From assembly GCA_028284285.1 (NCBI GenBank), contig JANQSA010000062.1:95288-159287 (forward strand): a DNA stretch of 64,000 nt, written 5' to 3'. Made by a program: the position numbers and the translations under genes. The notes below the pieces were generated by a model. The model was not told the DNA's origin and made no database searches. It saw only the letters and a program-made list of their open reading frames with translations. Position 1 is the stretch's first letter, and each line of letters starts with the position of its first letter. This document shows positions 39,584 through 48,880 of this stretch, piece by piece. The DNA is from Croceivirga sp. (lineage in GTDB: Bacteria > Bacteroidota > Bacteroidia > Flavobacteriales > Flavobacteriaceae).

Positions 39584-40774
39584 CTAATTCAAAAACTCAA
39601 AAATACCGGCGGCTCCCTGTCCGGTGCCTACACACATAGTGACAAGGCCATGCTTGCCTTGCATGTTTCGTTTCCGCATTTCGTCAAACAGCTGTACGGA
39701 AAGCTTGGCTCCGGTACAACCTAAGGGGTGCCCCAAAGCGATGGCTCCTCCATTTACATTAACGATATCATTGTTCAAGCCTAGTTCACGAATTACTGCC
39801 AGCGACTGTGAGGCAAATGCTTCATTCAACTCGATGAGTTCAATATCCTCCTGCTTCATACCGGCTTGTTTCAAAGCTTTTGGGACCGCCTTTACCGGGC
39901 CAATACCCATAATCCTTGGTTCTACTCCGGCAGCGGCATAGCTGACCAAACGGGCAATGGGTTCCAGGTTTAATTCTTTGACAAGGTCTTCGCTCATTAT
40001 CATCACAAAGGCGGCTCCATCACTGGTTTGCGAGGAGTTCCCGGCGGTTACGCTGCCATTAGCCGCAAAAACAGGGCGTAACTTGGCTAAAGCTTGCAAC
40101 GAGGTGTCTTTTCTCGGGCCTTCGTCTTTGGTAACAGAATACGTTTTTGTGGCTTTTTTTCCGTCGAGACCTACGTAGGTGTGATCTACTTCAATGGGTA
40201 CAATCTGATCTTGAAATCGATCTTCCGACTGCGCTTTCAACGCCTTCATATGCGAATTGTAGGCAAATTCATCCTGATCTTCCCGGGACACTTTGAATTC
40301 CTGGGCCACCGCTTCCGCTGTATTTCCCATACCCCAGTAATAATCTTCATGGCCTGAATGGACCAGGTCGTAATTAAGTTCCGTTTTAAATCCTGTCATG
40401 GGTACAGAACTCATACTTTCTACTCCTCCGGCAATGATGCAATCTGCCATACCGGATTGAATTTTTGCCGTGGCAATACCAATGGTTTCCAAGCCTGAAG
40501 AACAAAAGCGGTTAACCGTTACACCAGGGACGTCCACAATATCCAATCCCATCAAAGAGATCAATCGCGCCATATTTAAGCCTTGTGAACCTTCCGGCAT
40601 AGCATTCCCCACAATGACGTCATCAATTCTTTTTTTATCGAAATCGGTAAATTGACCTACTAAATGTTCTATGGTCTCCGCGGCCATTTCATCCGCACGC
40701 TTGAACCGAAACGCCCCTTTGGGCGCCTTGCCCACTGCGGTTCTGTATCCTTTGACGATATATGCTGTTTTCAT
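39584..40774 (-). CDS. fadA: Acetyl-CoA C-acyltransferase (3-ketoacyl-CoA thiolase)
   Basis: A 396-residue thiolase of the normal family length that cleaves 3-ketoacyl-CoA with CoA at the end of each beta-oxidation cycle. The acyl-accepting Cys91 lies in NRFCSSGLETIG; the C-terminal motifs are GGAIALGHPLGCTGA with the catalytic His and CVGTGQGAAGIFE with the second Cys at about 381. It lies 3 bases after a small membrane-protein gene in the same operon as the HAD-ECH fusion and acyl-CoA dehydrogenase. The gap on its 3' side (31 bases) is part of the inverted repeat. Confidence 0.94.
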   Translation of the reverse strand: MKTAYIVKGYRTAVGKAPKGAFRFKRADEMAAETIEHLVGQFTDFDKKRIDDVIVGNAMPEGSQGLNMARLISLMGLDIVDVPGVTVNRFCSSGLETIGIATAKIQSGMADCIIAGGVESMSSVPMTGFKTELNYDLVHSGHEDYYWGMGNTAEAVAQEFKVSREDQDEFAYNSHMKALKAQSEDRFQDQIVPIEVDHTYVGLDGKKATKTYSVTKDEGPRKDTSLQALAKLRPVFAANGSVTAGNSSQTSDGAAFVMIMSEDLVKELNLEPIARLVSYAAAGVEPRIMGIGPVKAVPKALKQAGMKQEDIELIELNEAFASQSLAVIRELGLNNDIVNVNGGAIALGHPLGCTGAKLSVQLFDEMRKRNMQGKHGLVTMCVGTGQGAAGIFEFLN

Positions 40775-40777
40775 TTC

Positions 40778-41314
40778 TTAGTTTTCAAATTCTGTTGTAG
40801 CCTTAAATTCTTCTTTTAGGTGCAAATCACTTTCGGTGTCGTAAAACCAGTATTCGTCTAACACGGATTTGTATCCTATTCGCATTCTCACTTTTGGAAT
40901 ATTCTCCAAAACAACACGGGTTTCCTCATTATAAGGAAGTCCGAACAACAGCTGTTCCTCACCCGACATAAACACGTGATTGCCAATGTTGTTGTTTCTT
41001 AAAATGTCATACCCAAAAGTCCTTTCCGGGTTTAACGAATCCAATAGGACCGCTACGTTTTCCATAGGGATACCCTTATAGTCCAGTTGCACTGAAGTTA
41101 CAATGGCAGGCCCGGTGCCTTTGTTTGTAACTTTAATTCCAAAACCTTCACTATTATAGTGTTGCGTTACACTTAAATAGGGCCAAACCATAGATTTTTG
41201 CTGCGATCGCATTATGCCGGCCTCATAGATAGAGGTAACCATGGCGATAATACTAATGACCAATGCCAAAATGGTTCCAATGCTCTGAAGGCGATCGGCT
41301 CTGGTACTTGACAT
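40778..41314 (-). CDS. Hypothetical membrane-anchored protein inside the beta-oxidation operon
   Basis: A 178-residue protein with one membrane helix at about 12-32 (GTILALVISIIAMVTSIYEAG) and a C-terminal domain of about 140 residues, rich in beta strands (WPYLSVTQHYNSEGFGIKVTNKGTGPAIVTSVQLDYKG). The pattern of a short membrane anchor followed by an NTG(T)GPA-like strand block is seen in many uncharacterised Bacteroidota proteins of the same size; no enzyme motif is seen. It starts 5 bases after the HAD-ECH gene and ends 3 bases before the thiolase start, so it is firmly embedded, which is not part of the textbook pathway. Confidence 0.7.
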   Translation of the reverse strand: MSSTRADRLQSIGTILALVISIIAMVTSIYEAGIMRSQQKSMVWPYLSVTQHYNSEGFGIKVTNKGTGPAIVTSVQLDYKGIPMENVAVLLDSLNPERTFGYDILRNNNIGNHVFMSGEEQLLFGLPYNEETRVVLENIPKVRMRIGYKSVLDEYWFYDTESDLHLKEEFKATTEFEN

Positions 41315-41319
41315 AAGAA

Positions 41320-43725
41320 CTAATTTCGCAACGGTTTCCCTGTTTTCAACATATGCTGGATCCGCTCAAGGGTCTTTCGTTCCGTACAAAGCGATAAAAA
41401 GGCTTCCCGTTCCAGATCCAGCAGGTATTGTTCACTGACATAACTAGGCTCTGACAGGTCTCCACCCGCCATCACATAGGCCAGTTTATTGGCTATTTTT
41501 TTATCATGCTCACTAATGTAGTTACTGGCTTCCATGGCATCCGTCCCTACCAGAAACATTCCCAGCGCCTGTTTGCCCAGTACTTTTACATCTTTTCTCT
41601 TGGGAGGACGGGTGTAGCCCTGTTCGGCCATCAACTTCGCATGCGCTTTGGCAGTAGCAATCTGTCGGTCCTTGTTTACCACCACAATATCTTTGCCTTT
41701 TTGCAGGATGCCCAAATCATAGGCTTCATAAGCGGAAGTGGATACCTTGGCCATTCCAATAGCCAGGAAGTACTCTTGTAAAACGTTGAGCTCCACATCA
41801 CCCTTTCTAAAAGAATCTGAAGCGCGCATGGCCATTTCTTTGGATCCACCACCTCCAGGGATTACCCCTACACCAAATTCCACCAAACCGATGTAGGTTT
41901 CTGAGGCGGCAACCACCTTATCGGCATGCATGGTTAACTCGCAACCTCCGCCCAGGCACATGCCATGAGGAGCAGAAATAGTTGGGATAGCGGAATACCG
42001 CATACGCATCATGCTGTCCTGGAACATTTTAATAGCCATGTTCAATTCATCGTATTCCTGTTCCACGGCCATCATAAAAATCATCCCAATATTGGCGCCC
42101 ACAGAGAAATTGGCCGCCTGATTACCTACCACCAGGCCCTGGAAATCTTTTTCCGCCAGGTCAATAGCCTTATTCAGTCCCGCTACCACGTCGGGTCCCA
42201 GGGTATTCATTTTGGATTGGAATTCCACATTTAAGATACCGTCTCCCATGTCTTCGACTACAACTCCGCTATTTTTAAAGACCTCATTGGACTTCCGAAT
42301 ATTATCCAGAATGATAAAAGCATCTTGTCCGGGCACTTTTGCCATTGCTTTCTTTGGAATATCATAGAAATACGTGGCTCCTTCTTTAACACTGTAGAAA
42401 GTGGAGATACCCCCGGCTTTCATTTCATGTACCCAATCTGCTGCTTTTTGCCCTTCCGCTTCAATAAACTCCAAACCTTTATCCAATCCTACAGCGTCCC
42501 AAATTTGGAAGGGGCCGTGTTCCCAGCCAAACCCTGCTTTCATAGCATCGTCAATTCTGTAGAGTTCATCGCTGATCTCGGGGATCCTATGAGAAACATA
42601 GGCAAATAACTGCCCAAAACTTTTTCGGTAGAATTCTCCTGCTTTGTCCTGCCCTCCGCACAATACCGAAAAACGATCTATCACTTTGTCAATACTCTTG
42701 GTTAGCTCCAGGGTGGCGAACTTGGCACTCTTTTTTGAGCGATAGGCCATAGTATCCAGGTCCAGGGTCAAAATCTCACTTTTACCCTCCTTGGATTTTT
42801 CCTTTTTATAAAATCCCTGCCCTGATTTGCTGCCCAACCATTGGTTTTCCATCAAGGTGTTAATGAAATCCGGTAGTTTGAACAGTTCATGGCGCTCATC
42901 CTTAGGACAATTTTTATGTATACCGTTGGCGACATGCACCAGGGTATCCAACCCTACCACATCAACGGTACGGAAGGTTGCAGATTTAGGTCGGCCAATC
43001 ACTGGACCGGTAAGTTTATCTACTTCCTCCACGGTCATCCCCAATTCTTTCACAGCATGAAAGAGACTCATAATGCTAAATATCCCGATCCGGTTACCGA
43101 TAAAGGCAGGGGTATCCTTGGCCAATACAGCGGTTTTTCCTAGAAACTGTTCTCCATAACTGTTTAAGAAGTCCAGTACTTCAGAAGTTGTTTTTGGTCC
43201 GGGAATGATCTCAAAAAGTTTTAGATAGCGTGCCGGATTAAAAAAGTGTGTACCACAAAAATGCTTTTGGAAATCCTCACTACGCCCCTCACTCATAAAT
43301 TGGATAGGGATACCGGACGTATTGGAAGTGATGAGTGTTCCGGGAGTACGATGTTGCTCTAAATTTTCGAACACTTTTTTCTTGATGTCCAGGCGTTCTA
43401 CCACCACTTCAATGATCCAATCCACACCAGCCACGCCGGCAATATCATCTTCCAGATTTCCTGTGGTAATGCGGTGGGCAAATTTTTGATGGTAAATAGG
43501 AGAGGGTTTTGATTTTAAGGCCTTGGCAAGGGCATCATTCACCAATCGGTTCCTGACTACTTTGTCGTTAAGCGTTAATTCCCTCGCTTTTTCTTTCTCG
43601 TTAAGTTCTCGGGGAACAATGTCCAACAATAACACTTCCACTCCGATATTAGCAAAGTGGCAGGCAATGCCACTGCCCATGATGCCGGAGCCAATTACGG
43701 CAACTTTGTTGATATGCCTATTCAT
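41320..43725 (-). CDS. 3-hydroxyacyl-CoA dehydrogenase / enoyl-CoA hydratase fusion
   Basis: An 801-residue fusion that hydrates enoyl-CoA and oxidises the 3-hydroxyacyl-CoA with NAD. The N-terminal dehydrogenase has the Rossmann motif GSGIMG (12-17), then SNTSGIPI, HFFNPARYLKLFEIIPG and the C-terminal helical domain near 350-440. The crotonase domain follows from about 490, with VGANIGMIF, PHGMCLGGGCELTMHAD and YIGLVEFGVGVIPGGGGSKE, giving the oxyanion hole and catalytic region. The order HAD first, hydratase last, is the reverse of E. coli FadB and typical for FadN/PaaC-like fusions. It follows the MarR gene by 18 bases. Confidence 0.93.
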   Translation of the reverse strand: MNRHINKVAVIGSGIMGSGIACHFANIGVEVLLLDIVPRELNEKEKARELTLNDKVVRNRLVNDALAKALKSKPSPIYHQKFAHRITTGNLEDDIAGVAGVDWIIEVVVERLDIKKKVFENLEQHRTPGTLITSNTSGIPIQFMSEGRSEDFQKHFCGTHFFNPARYLKLFEIIPGPKTTSEVLDFLNSYGEQFLGKTAVLAKDTPAFIGNRIGIFSIMSLFHAVKELGMTVEEVDKLTGPVIGRPKSATFRTVDVVGLDTLVHVANGIHKNCPKDERHELFKLPDFINTLMENQWLGSKSGQGFYKKEKSKEGKSEILTLDLDTMAYRSKKSAKFATLELTKSIDKVIDRFSVLCGGQDKAGEFYRKSFGQLFAYVSHRIPEISDELYRIDDAMKAGFGWEHGPFQIWDAVGLDKGLEFIEAEGQKAADWVHEMKAGGISTFYSVKEGATYFYDIPKKAMAKVPGQDAFIILDNIRKSNEVFKNSGVVVEDMGDGILNVEFQSKMNTLGPDVVAGLNKAIDLAEKDFQGLVVGNQAANFSVGANIGMIFMMAVEQEYDELNMAIKMFQDSMMRMRYSAIPTISAPHGMCLGGGCELTMHADKVVAASETYIGLVEFGVGVIPGGGGSKEMAMRASDSFRKGDVELNVLQEYFLAIGMAKVSTSAYEAYDLGILQKGKDIVVVNKDRQIATAKAHAKLMAEQGYTRPPKRKDVKVLGKQALGMFLVGTDAMEASNYISEHDKKIANKLAYVMAGGDLSEPSYVSEQYLLDLEREAFLSLCTERKTLERIQHMLKTGKPLRN

Positions 43726-43743
43726 TTTCCGATTTGAGTTTAG

Positions 43744-44193
43744 TTAATCCGTTGTTGTTTTGGTGTATATTTTTCTGTCTTGTATCAGTTTGTTGATAGT
43801 ATCCACCGTTTTAAAAAAACCATCCAGGTTGTCTTGACTTAGATTTTCCTTTACCACTTCATTAAAGCGTAGTACTACTTCTTTGGATTCTTTTCGTTTT
43901 TCCAAACCCAGGGCGGTCAGATGGATCAACACCCCCCGGCCATCATTTGGATTAGGCCTGCGCTCTATATATCCACGTTCTTCAATAGTCTTCAGAATCC
44001 GTGACAAACTGGTGGCCTCCATACCCATTCGGGGCCCCAGGGCGGTACTGGGGGTTCCTTTTTTCGCATCAATACTAAGCAGCGTAAAACCAATGGCCAT
44101 GGTTAACCCGTAATTTTTGGCTTCTTCATTATACATTCTGATTACTGCCTGCCATGTTGCCCTAAGGGCCCAGTCAATGGTCAAATCCCGCAT
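43744..44193 (-). CDS. MarR-family regulator of the beta-oxidation operon
   Basis: A 149-residue winged-helix regulator: RDLTIDWALRATWQAVIRMYNEEAKNYGLTMAIGFTLLSIDAKKGTPSTALGPRMGMEATSLSRILKTIEERGYIERRPNPNDGRGVLIHLTALGLEK shows the MarR fold, with the recognition helix at about 62-78 (MEATSLSRILKTIEE) and the beta-wing at about 82-92. It is the first gene of the operon and lies directly under a promoter covered by a perfect palindrome, so autoregulation and control by an acyl-CoA or fatty acid ligand is the simplest reading. Ligand is inferred from context only. Short distance of 18 bases to the next gene. Confidence 0.92.
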   Translation of the reverse strand: MRDLTIDWALRATWQAVIRMYNEEAKNYGLTMAIGFTLLSIDAKKGTPSTALGPRMGMEATSLSRILKTIEERGYIERRPNPNDGRGVLIHLTALGLEKRKESKEVVLRFNEVVKENLSQDNLDGFFKTVDTINKLIQDRKIYTKTTTD

Positions 44194-44210
44194 TGCTTAA
44201 GTTTGAAACC

Positions 44211-44218
44211 CAAATATA
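44211..44218 (-). promoter_or_regulatory. -7 box of the marR operon promoter
   Basis: Minus-strand TATATTTG, a perfect TAnnTTTG box, 17 bases upstream of the ATG at 44193. Transcription would begin near 44206. The palindrome at 44221-44250 lies directly upstream, across the -33 region. Confidence 0.65.
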
Positions 44219-44220
44219 GG

Positions 44221-44250
44221 AAAATTTATTATGCATGCATAATAAATTTT
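44221..44250. promoter_or_regulatory. Perfect 30-bp palindromic operator, probable MarR site
   Basis: Left half AAAATTTATTATGCA (44221-44235), right half TGCATAATAAATTTT (44236-44250): all 15 pairs match with no spacer. Its core TATGCATGCATA is the size and symmetry expected for a MarR dimer. Two bases separate it from the -7 box, so a bound regulator would cover the -33 region and block transcription of marR and of the beta-oxidation genes. Confidence 0.8.
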
Positions 44251-44291
44251 AAAAGGAATGTCCGACTATTCAATGAAATGCTTAGTAAAAA

Positions 44292-44540
44292 TTAGGGGAT
44301 GTTTTTCTCCCGACGCTTTACTTCACCACCAATGACAGTAGCCAGCAAAGCAGGAAAGATGACCAGGGGGCCAAAAACGGTAGGTACCAGAAAAAGAAGG
44401 GGAGAATCTTCGTCCTTAGATACAGCATAGAGACCCATGCCCAAAGCAAAACAAAGTCCTGCCAATCCTAACACGCTAATGATCAGCAACCATCTATTGG
44501 CCTTTTTGAGCTGAGCGGTACTGTACTTTTCAAAGGCCAT
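44292..44540 (-). CDS. Small two-helix membrane protein
   Basis: An 82-residue protein with two membrane segments at about 15-40 (NRWLLIISVLGLAGLCFALGMGLYA) and 45-70 (SPLLFLVPTVFGPLVIFPALLATVIGG) and a basic tail (VKRREKNIP). No family recognised. It starts 18 bases after the acyl-CoA ligase stop codon and is probably co-transcribed with it. The palindrome/promoter of marR follows in the same direction. Confidence 0.6.
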   Translation of the reverse strand: MAFEKYSTAQLKKANRWLLIISVLGLAGLCFALGMGLYAVSKDEDSPLLFLVPTVFGPLVIFPALLATVIGGEVKRREKNIP

Positions 44541-44558
44541 ATTGCCCGATTATACTAA

Positions 44559-46328
44559 TTAATACCCGTAGATATCGTTATACAAGTTGATATATTTTTC
44601 TTTGACCACTTTACGGCGGAGTTTCATGGTGGGGGTCAGGTGTCCATCATCTATATTCCAGACATCCGGGGTCAGGCGGAACTGTTTTACCTTCTCCCAT
44701 TTAGCAAATTCCTCATTGGCGAGGTCCACTTCTTCCTGGAACCGGGCAATTACTTTATCGTTAAAACAGATATCGGAGTTTTCTCCCCAGGTAATGTGAT
44801 TCTCTTCTGCCCAGGCATACAGGAATTCAAAATTGGGCTGGATCAAGGCGGCCGGCATCTTTTCACCTTCTCCAACGACCATGATCTGTTCTATGAAGCG
44901 GGATTGTTTAAAACGGTTTTCCAGTAGTTGGGGGGCTACGTATTTTCCTCCGGAAGTTTTGAAGATTTCTTTTTTTCGGTCTGTTATGCGCAAAAACCCG
45001 TCCTGGTCAATTTCTCCAATATCTCCTGTGTGGAAATAGCCGTTTTGGATAACCTGAGCGGTTCGTTCCGGTTCCTTGTAGTAGCCCACCATCACATTAG
45101 GGCCTTTACACAAGATCTCACCATCATCCGCGATCTTCACTTCCACTCCGCTGATGATACGTCCCACAGTACCAATTTTCCAACCTCCTCCATCTTCCTG
45201 ATTTACCGAGATCACCGGAGAAGTTTCTGTTAATCCGTATCCTTCCATCACAGGCATGCCTGCAGCTGCAAATACCCGTGCCAGGCGGGATTGTAAAGCG
45301 GCACTACCCGAAACCATGGTGGTTAAATTACCCCCAAGGGCTTCTTGCCACTTACTAAATATCAATCTACGGGCAAGGCCGAGTCTTTTCTCATACCACC
45401 AACCTTTTTTGCCATAGGGCTCAAATTTGAGGCCTATATCTACGGCCCAGAAAAACAATTTCCTTTTAATACCGGTTAATTCACTTCCTTTAGCAATAAT
45501 TGCATCGTACACCTTTTCCAGGAGTCGTGGTACCACCGTCATTACATCCGGCTTAACTTCTTTGACATTATCACTGATCTTTTCCAAACTCTCCGCGAAA
45601 TACACCTGTATACTACAATATTGGTAGAGGTAAAGGATCATCCGTTCGAAAATATGGCATGCAGGCAAAAAACTAAGCGCTATGGCTCCCGAATCAAAAG
45701 GGACACGCTCTTCACTGGAAAGAACGTTGGAGACTATGTTATTATGGGTGAGCATTACCCCCTTGGGTTTTCCTGTAGTTCCGGAAGTATAGATCAAGGT
45801 GGCCAGGTCATCCGCCTGTACCGCTGCTTTTCGTTTATCTACTTCTTCCTGATTGGAAGTGTCCTTCCCTTTTTCCAAAACCTCACTCCAATGGTTGCAG
45901 TTCTTTAACTGATCAAAAGAATACACATCCTTTAACTTTTTGGTCTTACCGCTAATGGCAAGTACCTTTTGTAATACTTCGTCACAGGAAACAAAACAAT
46001 ATTTGGCTTCGGAATGGTTGAGGACGTAAGCATAGTCCTCTTCAGAAATGGTAGGGTAAATAGGGACATTTTGTGCCCCAATTTGAAGGACTCCAATATC
46101 CAGGACATTCCATTCCGTACGATTGGTCATAGAAATTACTGCGATCTTATCATTAGGTTTTACCCCCAAACGCAGTAATCCTCTGCTAATGGCATTGGCC
46201 TGATCAATGTATTCCTGAGTGGAGATAGCCTCCCATTTTCCATTATACTTGGTAGCGAAAGCTGTTTGAAGGGTATTGTTTTCCAGTTGGTAATAAGGGA
46301 AATCAAAAAGTCTGGTTACCGGATTCAT
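44559..46328 (-). CDS. fadD: Long-chain fatty acid-CoA ligase (AMP-forming)
   Basis: A 589-residue adenylating enzyme that activates fatty acids to acyl-CoA, the entry step for the beta-oxidation genes downstream. It has the P-loop-like motif TLIYTSGTTGKPKGVMLTH near 180, VMEGYGLTETSPVIS near 360, the NGYFHTGDIGEIDQDGFLRITDRKKEIFKTSGGKYVAP block near 430-470 with the hinge Asp and conserved Lys, and a C-terminal KLRRKVV. The sequence before the ATG lacks a perfect promoter box. Chain-length preference cannot be read, but the length and the FACS-like start (YYQLENNTLQTAFATKYNG) fit long-chain enzymes. Confidence 0.93.
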   Translation of the reverse strand: MNPVTRLFDFPYYQLENNTLQTAFATKYNGKWEAISTQEYIDQANAISRGLLRLGVKPNDKIAVISMTNRTEWNVLDIGVLQIGAQNVPIYPTISEEDYAYVLNHSEAKYCFVSCDEVLQKVLAISGKTKKLKDVYSFDQLKNCNHWSEVLEKGKDTSNQEEVDKRKAAVQADDLATLIYTSGTTGKPKGVMLTHNNIVSNVLSSEERVPFDSGAIALSFLPACHIFERMILYLYQYCSIQVYFAESLEKISDNVKEVKPDVMTVVPRLLEKVYDAIIAKGSELTGIKRKLFFWAVDIGLKFEPYGKKGWWYEKRLGLARRLIFSKWQEALGGNLTTMVSGSAALQSRLARVFAAAGMPVMEGYGLTETSPVISVNQEDGGGWKIGTVGRIISGVEVKIADDGEILCKGPNVMVGYYKEPERTAQVIQNGYFHTGDIGEIDQDGFLRITDRKKEIFKTSGGKYVAPQLLENRFKQSRFIEQIMVVGEGEKMPAALIQPNFEFLYAWAEENHITWGENSDICFNDKVIARFQEEVDLANEEFAKWEKVKQFRLTPDVWNIDDGHLTPTMKLRRKVVKEKYINLYNDIYGY

Positions 46329-46636
46329 ATTAAGTTACTGTAAAGGAATTGCAAAATAGGGAATGCAACCCTTATCTTAAAGCAGATTTAATAAAATATT
46401 AGGGGATTTTCTGAAGATATTAAATTCTTCCCCTGTTTTTACTGCCAAACCCGAGTGTTTTTTAACCACTATATCCTATAAAACGGGGCAATTCCGATAC
46501 AAATATTGAAAGTAAAACTATTGACAACGAGATTTTAACTACCAAACATGACAATTGTCATCTTATGTCAAATTAAGGGATTATAATTTCGCCTCGAAAA
46601 GCAATCAAATAGTGTTAACCATAAAAGTAAATTTAA
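46329..46636. other. Divergent control region between fadD and pflB
   Basis: No gene seen. It is AT-rich and holds the promoters of fadD (minus) and pflB (plus). The only clear regulatory sequence is the palindrome at 46548-46561. A loose TATAATTT sequence at 46582-46589 may be the pflB -7 box but does not fit TAnnTTTG well. Confidence 0.5.
46548..46561. promoter_or_regulatory. Palindrome upstream of pflB, possible Crp/Fnr-type site
   Basis: ATGACAATTGTCAT is a perfect 14-bp palindrome, 76 bases before the start codon. A further ATGTCA lies 3 bases on (46565-46570), so half sites are repeated. TGAC...GTCA spacing is compatible with a Crp/Fnr dimer; which regulator binds is unknown. Confidence 0.5.
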
Positions 46637-48862
46637 GTGGTAAAAGAGCAGATTAAAGACGGAATTTGGACAAAAGAAGTAAATGTAAGGAACTTCATTT
46701 TAAGCCATATTAGGCCTTATCATGGTACGGCAGATTTTTTGGTGGGTCCAAGTGCCCGAACCAAAAAGTTGTGGGAAGCATGTAAGGCAGCCATGCAGGA
46801 AGAACGTGAGAACAATGGGGTACGTGCTATAGATACCGAGACCATTTCTACCGTAAGTGCGTTTGATGCAGGGTATATTGACCGGGAGAATGAGGTAATT
46901 GTGGGTTTGCAGACGGATGAGTTGCTGAAGCGGACCATGAAACCCTTTGGCGGTTTCAAGGTGGTACAAAAAGCTTTGGCGGAACGGGGATTGGAACCTG
47001 AGCAGCGATTGGCCGAACTTTTTTCAAAACACGTCAAGACCCATAATGACGGTGTCTTTAGCGCCTATACTCCTGAGATAAAAAAATACCGTTCCCTTGG
47101 TATATTAACAGGTCTTCCGGATAATTATGCCCGTGGCAGACTTATTGGGGATTATCGTCGGGTTGCCCTGTATGGGATATCGTTTTTGATCCAATCCAAA
47201 TTAAAGGATTTGGAAAATCTCCAGAGCCCCATGACGGACGAGGTGATCCGTTTACGGGAGGAGGTCTCCGATCAAATCCAGGCGTTGAACGAAATGATTG
47301 TGCTGGGCGAAAAGTACGATCTGGATTTAAAACGTCCCGCCCGTAATGCCCGTGAAGCTGTACAATGGACGTATATGGCCTATCTGGCCGCGGTCAAGGA
47401 GCAGGATGGCGCTGCAATGTCTTTAGGAAATGTTTCTTCCTTCCTGGACATCTTTATAGAAAAAGACCTTGAGGAAGGCATGCTTACCGAGGAAGAAGCA
47501 CAAGAACTCATTGACCAATTTGTAATGAAGCTACGCGTGGTAAGGCATCTACGTATGGCTGCTTATGATGATATCTTTGCTGGCGATCCCACCTGGGTAA
47601 CGGAGGTTATAGGCGGAATGTTGAATGACGGTCGGACCAAAGTAACCAAAACCTCCTATCGCTTCTTAAATACCCTGTACAACCTGGGACCTTCGCCGGA
47701 GCCTAATCTTACTGTTCTTTGGGCGGAAAGCTTGCCGGAAAACTTTAAAGCCTATTGCTCTAAAGTAGCCATTGCCACCTCTTCCATCCAATTTGAGAAC
47801 GATGATCTAATGCGAAACCTAAGAGGATCAGATGATTACGGTATCGCTTGCTGTGTGTCGCATCAGGACTTAGGGAAATCCATCCAGTTTTTTGGTGCAC
47901 GTACCAATTTGGCCAAAACGTTGCTGTTGGCACTTAATGAGGGTCGTTGTGAGATTACAGGCAAACAGGTAGTGGATGGTATTGCACCTCTGGAAGAAGG
48001 CTATTTGGATTACGAAAAGGTGATGGCCAATTATAAAATTGCTTCCAAAGCAGTGGCAAAGGTCTATAATGATACAATGAACATCATTCATTATATGCAT
48101 GACAAGTATTATTATGAAAGAGCACAGATGGCGCTTATTGATACCAATCCAGCTATTGATATTGCTTATGGAGTAGCCGGATTGTCTATCCTGGCAGATT
48201 CCTTTTCCGCTATTAAGCATGCCAAAGTGCTGCCGGTTAGAAATGAGGAAGGATTAACGGTAGATTTCAAGATCGAAGGGGATTTTCCCAAGTACGGCAA
48301 TGACGATGACCGGGTGGATACTCTCGCAGCAAACGCCATAGCAGATTTTAACTATGAGCTACAGCAACTGCCGGTGTACAAGAATGCCCGTCCCACCTTA
48401 TCCGTATTGACCATTACCTCTAATGTGGTGTATGGTAAAAAAACGGGAGCTACTCCGGATGGCAGGGCCATGGGGGTTCCGTTTGCACCTGGGGCCAACC
48501 CTATGCACGGTCGGGATTCCCACGGGGCAATTGCTTCGCTGAATTCAGTGGCTAAAATCAGGTATGAGGATGCTTTGGATGGTATTTCAAATACTTTTTC
48601 TATCGTGCCAAAATCATTAGGCGCTACGGAAACGGATAGAACAGATAATTTGGTCGCTATTCTGGATGGGTACTTTTCCAGGAACGCACAGCATGTCAAT
48701 ATCAATGTTTTGAACAAGGAGACGCTGATTGATGCTATGGAACGTCCGGAGGAATATCCACAATTGACCATACGGGTTTCTGGTTATGCGGTGAATTTCA
48801 CCAAACTCACCCGGGAACAGCAGCAGGAAGTGATCACACGCTCCTTCCACGAGTCTATGTAA
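46637..48862 (+). CDS. pflB: Pyruvate formate-lyase (formate C-acetyltransferase)
   Basis: A 741-residue glycyl-radical enzyme that splits pyruvate and CoA into formate and acetyl-CoA without oxygen. The two neighbouring active-site cysteines are Cys405-Cys406 (GIACCVS) and the radical glycine is about residue 716 in RVSGYAVNF near the C-terminus, as in true PflB. Further blocks: [35 protein letters not shown] at the start and the [19 protein letters not shown] and [21 protein letters not shown] blocks. The start codon is GTG at 46637. The activase and a formate-family transporter follow in the same direction. Confidence 0.96.
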   Translation: MVKEQIKDGIWTKEVNVRNFILSHIRPYHGTADFLVGPSARTKKLWEACKAAMQEERENNGVRAIDTETISTVSAFDAGYIDRENEVIVGLQTDELLKRTMKPFGGFKVVQKALAERGLEPEQRLAELFSKHVKTHNDGVFSAYTPEIKKYRSLGILTGLPDNYARGRLIGDYRRVALYGISFLIQSKLKDLENLQSPMTDEVIRLREEVSDQIQALNEMIVLGEKYDLDLKRPARNAREAVQWTYMAYLAAVKEQDGAAMSLGNVSSFLDIFIEKDLEEGMLTEEEAQELIDQFVMKLRVVRHLRMAAYDDIFAGDPTWVTEVIGGMLNDGRTKVTKTSYRFLNTLYNLGPSPEPNLTVLWAESLPENFKAYCSKVAIATSSIQFENDDLMRNLRGSDDYGIACCVSHQDLGKSIQFFGARTNLAKTLLLALNEGRCEITGKQVVDGIAPLEEGYLDYEKVMANYKIASKAVAKVYNDTMNIIHYMHDKYYYERAQMALIDTNPAIDIAYGVAGLSILADSFSAIKHAKVLPVRNEEGLTVDFKIEGDFPKYGNDDDRVDTLAANAIADFNYELQQLPVYKNARPTLSVLTITSNVVYGKKTGATPDGRAMGVPFAPGANPMHGRDSHGAIASLNSVAKIRYEDALDGISNTFSIVPKSLGATETDRTDNLVAILDGYFSRNAQHVNINVLNKETLIDAMERPEEYPQLTIRVSGYAVNFTKLTREQQQEVITRSFHESM

Positions 48863-48880
48863 TTGCTTTTTTCCATGATA

